Assembly (NCBI GenBank): GCA_964017235.1
Contig: OZ024931.1
Span: 106,534,221 to 106,598,220, forward strand
Reading direction: 5' to 3'
DNA: 64,000 nt
Source: Sabellastarte sp. h YS-2021
Taxonomy: Eukaryota; Annelida; Polychaeta; Sabellida; Sabellidae
Shown in pieces: positions 63,230-64,000 of the stretch. Position 1 is the first letter of the stretch. Every line of letters begins with the position of its first letter. The notes beneath the pieces were generated by a model. It saw nothing but the letters and a program-made list of their open reading frames with translations. It did no database searches and was not told the DNA's origin. Both the position numbers and the translations under genes were made by a program.

Positions 63230-63345
63230 ATCTTTGCATATGATGCCCCAAGGATTTGGCATGATCTGCCTGGTATGATGTATGCTCAGTCAAATCTTTC
63301 TTCATTGAGGAGAACTTGAAAACCTATCTCTCTTGAAAAAGCATA
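63230..63345 (+). mobile_element. Fossil 3' end of a LINE
   Basis: Reads FAYDAPRIWHDLPGMMYAQS, NLSSLRRT, stop. Same C-terminal motif as at 38105 but from a different copy. Confidence 0.65.
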
Positions 63346-63361
63346 CCCACCCTAGTTTTCT

Positions 63362-63945
63362 GGGGCTGATTTCACAAAGGGACTTAAGCCCAGATTAAGA
63401 CTTAAATTTGAGGCTTGGATAATAAATTTTGTCAACAGAATGCTAAGTCTGTGGTCTTACACTTTGTGGATTTCACAAAGCAGCTAAGTCCATGAGATTG
63501 CTAAGTCAGTGGACTTAAATATAAGTCTGGTAGGAAGTGGCCTTAAATTTTGTAAAGGACTTAAATATGGTTGCCATAAACTTTTCTTCACTTCAAAATT
63601 TGAAAGGGCTGTAAATAAAGTATAATTATACAGAACACCTCAGTAAAGTAGCCTTTGTAAAGTTTATATGTGGTAACAAGGTTTTCCATTTCAAAACTGC
63701 ACTTATACTTTGATAAAATGCATTAAATAAAGGATATATAACACCAATATTATATTTTGAACAGAAATAAAAGATCACATGACACAGAAAACCACTGTGG
63801 CTATATAACCTTAGACTTAGCTATGTCATTCTTTTGTGCAATCCATTTAAGTCCCAGACCTAACTAAGACCAAAATCTAAGATTTAAGTCAATGACTTAG
63901 CCAAAAACTTGGCTACATCTAAGTCCCTTTGTGAAATCGGCCCCT
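63362..63945. mobile_element. MITE with AAGTC-rich interior
   Basis: Terminal repeats GGGGCTGATTTCACAAAGGG / complement of CCCTTTGTGAAATCGGCCCC, continuing ACTTA on both sides. The interior is full of AAGTC/GACTT motifs in both orientations. A related terminus (GGTATTCACGAAGGGTGTTA) starts at 63951 and runs out of the window. Confidence 0.75.
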
Positions 63946-64000
63946 GGGCTGGTATTCACGAAGGGTGTTAGACTTAGCCACGTCTTAGGCTTAAATGTGA

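Overview
This is nuclear DNA of an invertebrate animal, most likely a bivalve mollusc. The evidence is spliced genes with very large introns, several tRNA-derived SINEs, DIRS-type tyrosine-recombinase retrotransposons, many palindromic MITEs, and mollusc-style repeats with about 150-bp tandem cores ending in a hairpin. The species assignment is inference.

Left part (1-39.2 kb): almost all of this lies inside one minus-strand host gene, ERI2 (DEDDh 3'-5' exonuclease). Five exons can be read at 39169-39108, 38876-38796, 32599-32472, 31345-31198 and 7287-7187, with matching splice sites and phases. Its first exon was not found and its last exons lie left of the window. The 24-kb intron between the last two visible exons contains, on the opposite strand, the two C-terminal exons of a ZAR1-like 3CxxC zinc-binding gene (24183-25860). 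The same intron holds a head-to-tail pair of DIRS elements: A1, nearly intact, at 8965-15338, and A2, decayed, at 15339-21506. The pair sits inside a satellite-like repeat. A second DIRS family is represented by a decayed copy (B1, 738-6924) and an internally deleted copy (B2, 33884-37583). B2 itself carries a hAT-like MITE.

Middle part (39.2-54 kb): no conserved host gene was recognised. It is a patchwork of palindromic elements, some nested, whose terminal repeats look alike. It also holds a Penelope-like GIY-YIG fragment, a 364-codon C2H2 zinc-finger ORF, and a 1.76-kb terminal-inverted-repeat transposon with a broken Ulp1-type protease. The empty target site of that transposon survives in a duplicate next door.

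Right part (54-64 kb): SINEs, a decayed Ser/Thr-rich membrane-protein gene split by a SINE, and a compact three-exon gene for a single-pass membrane protein with an ITIM-like tail motif. These are followed by a broken PC4-like gene interrupted by a pogo-like MITE, an intronless single-BIR protein, and more repeats and MITEs.

The DIRS proteins work together within each element: a Gag-like N-terminus, reverse transcriptase and RNase H for copying, and a tyrosine recombinase for insertion of a circular DNA. Everything rests on reading the sequence by eye; no database search was possible.
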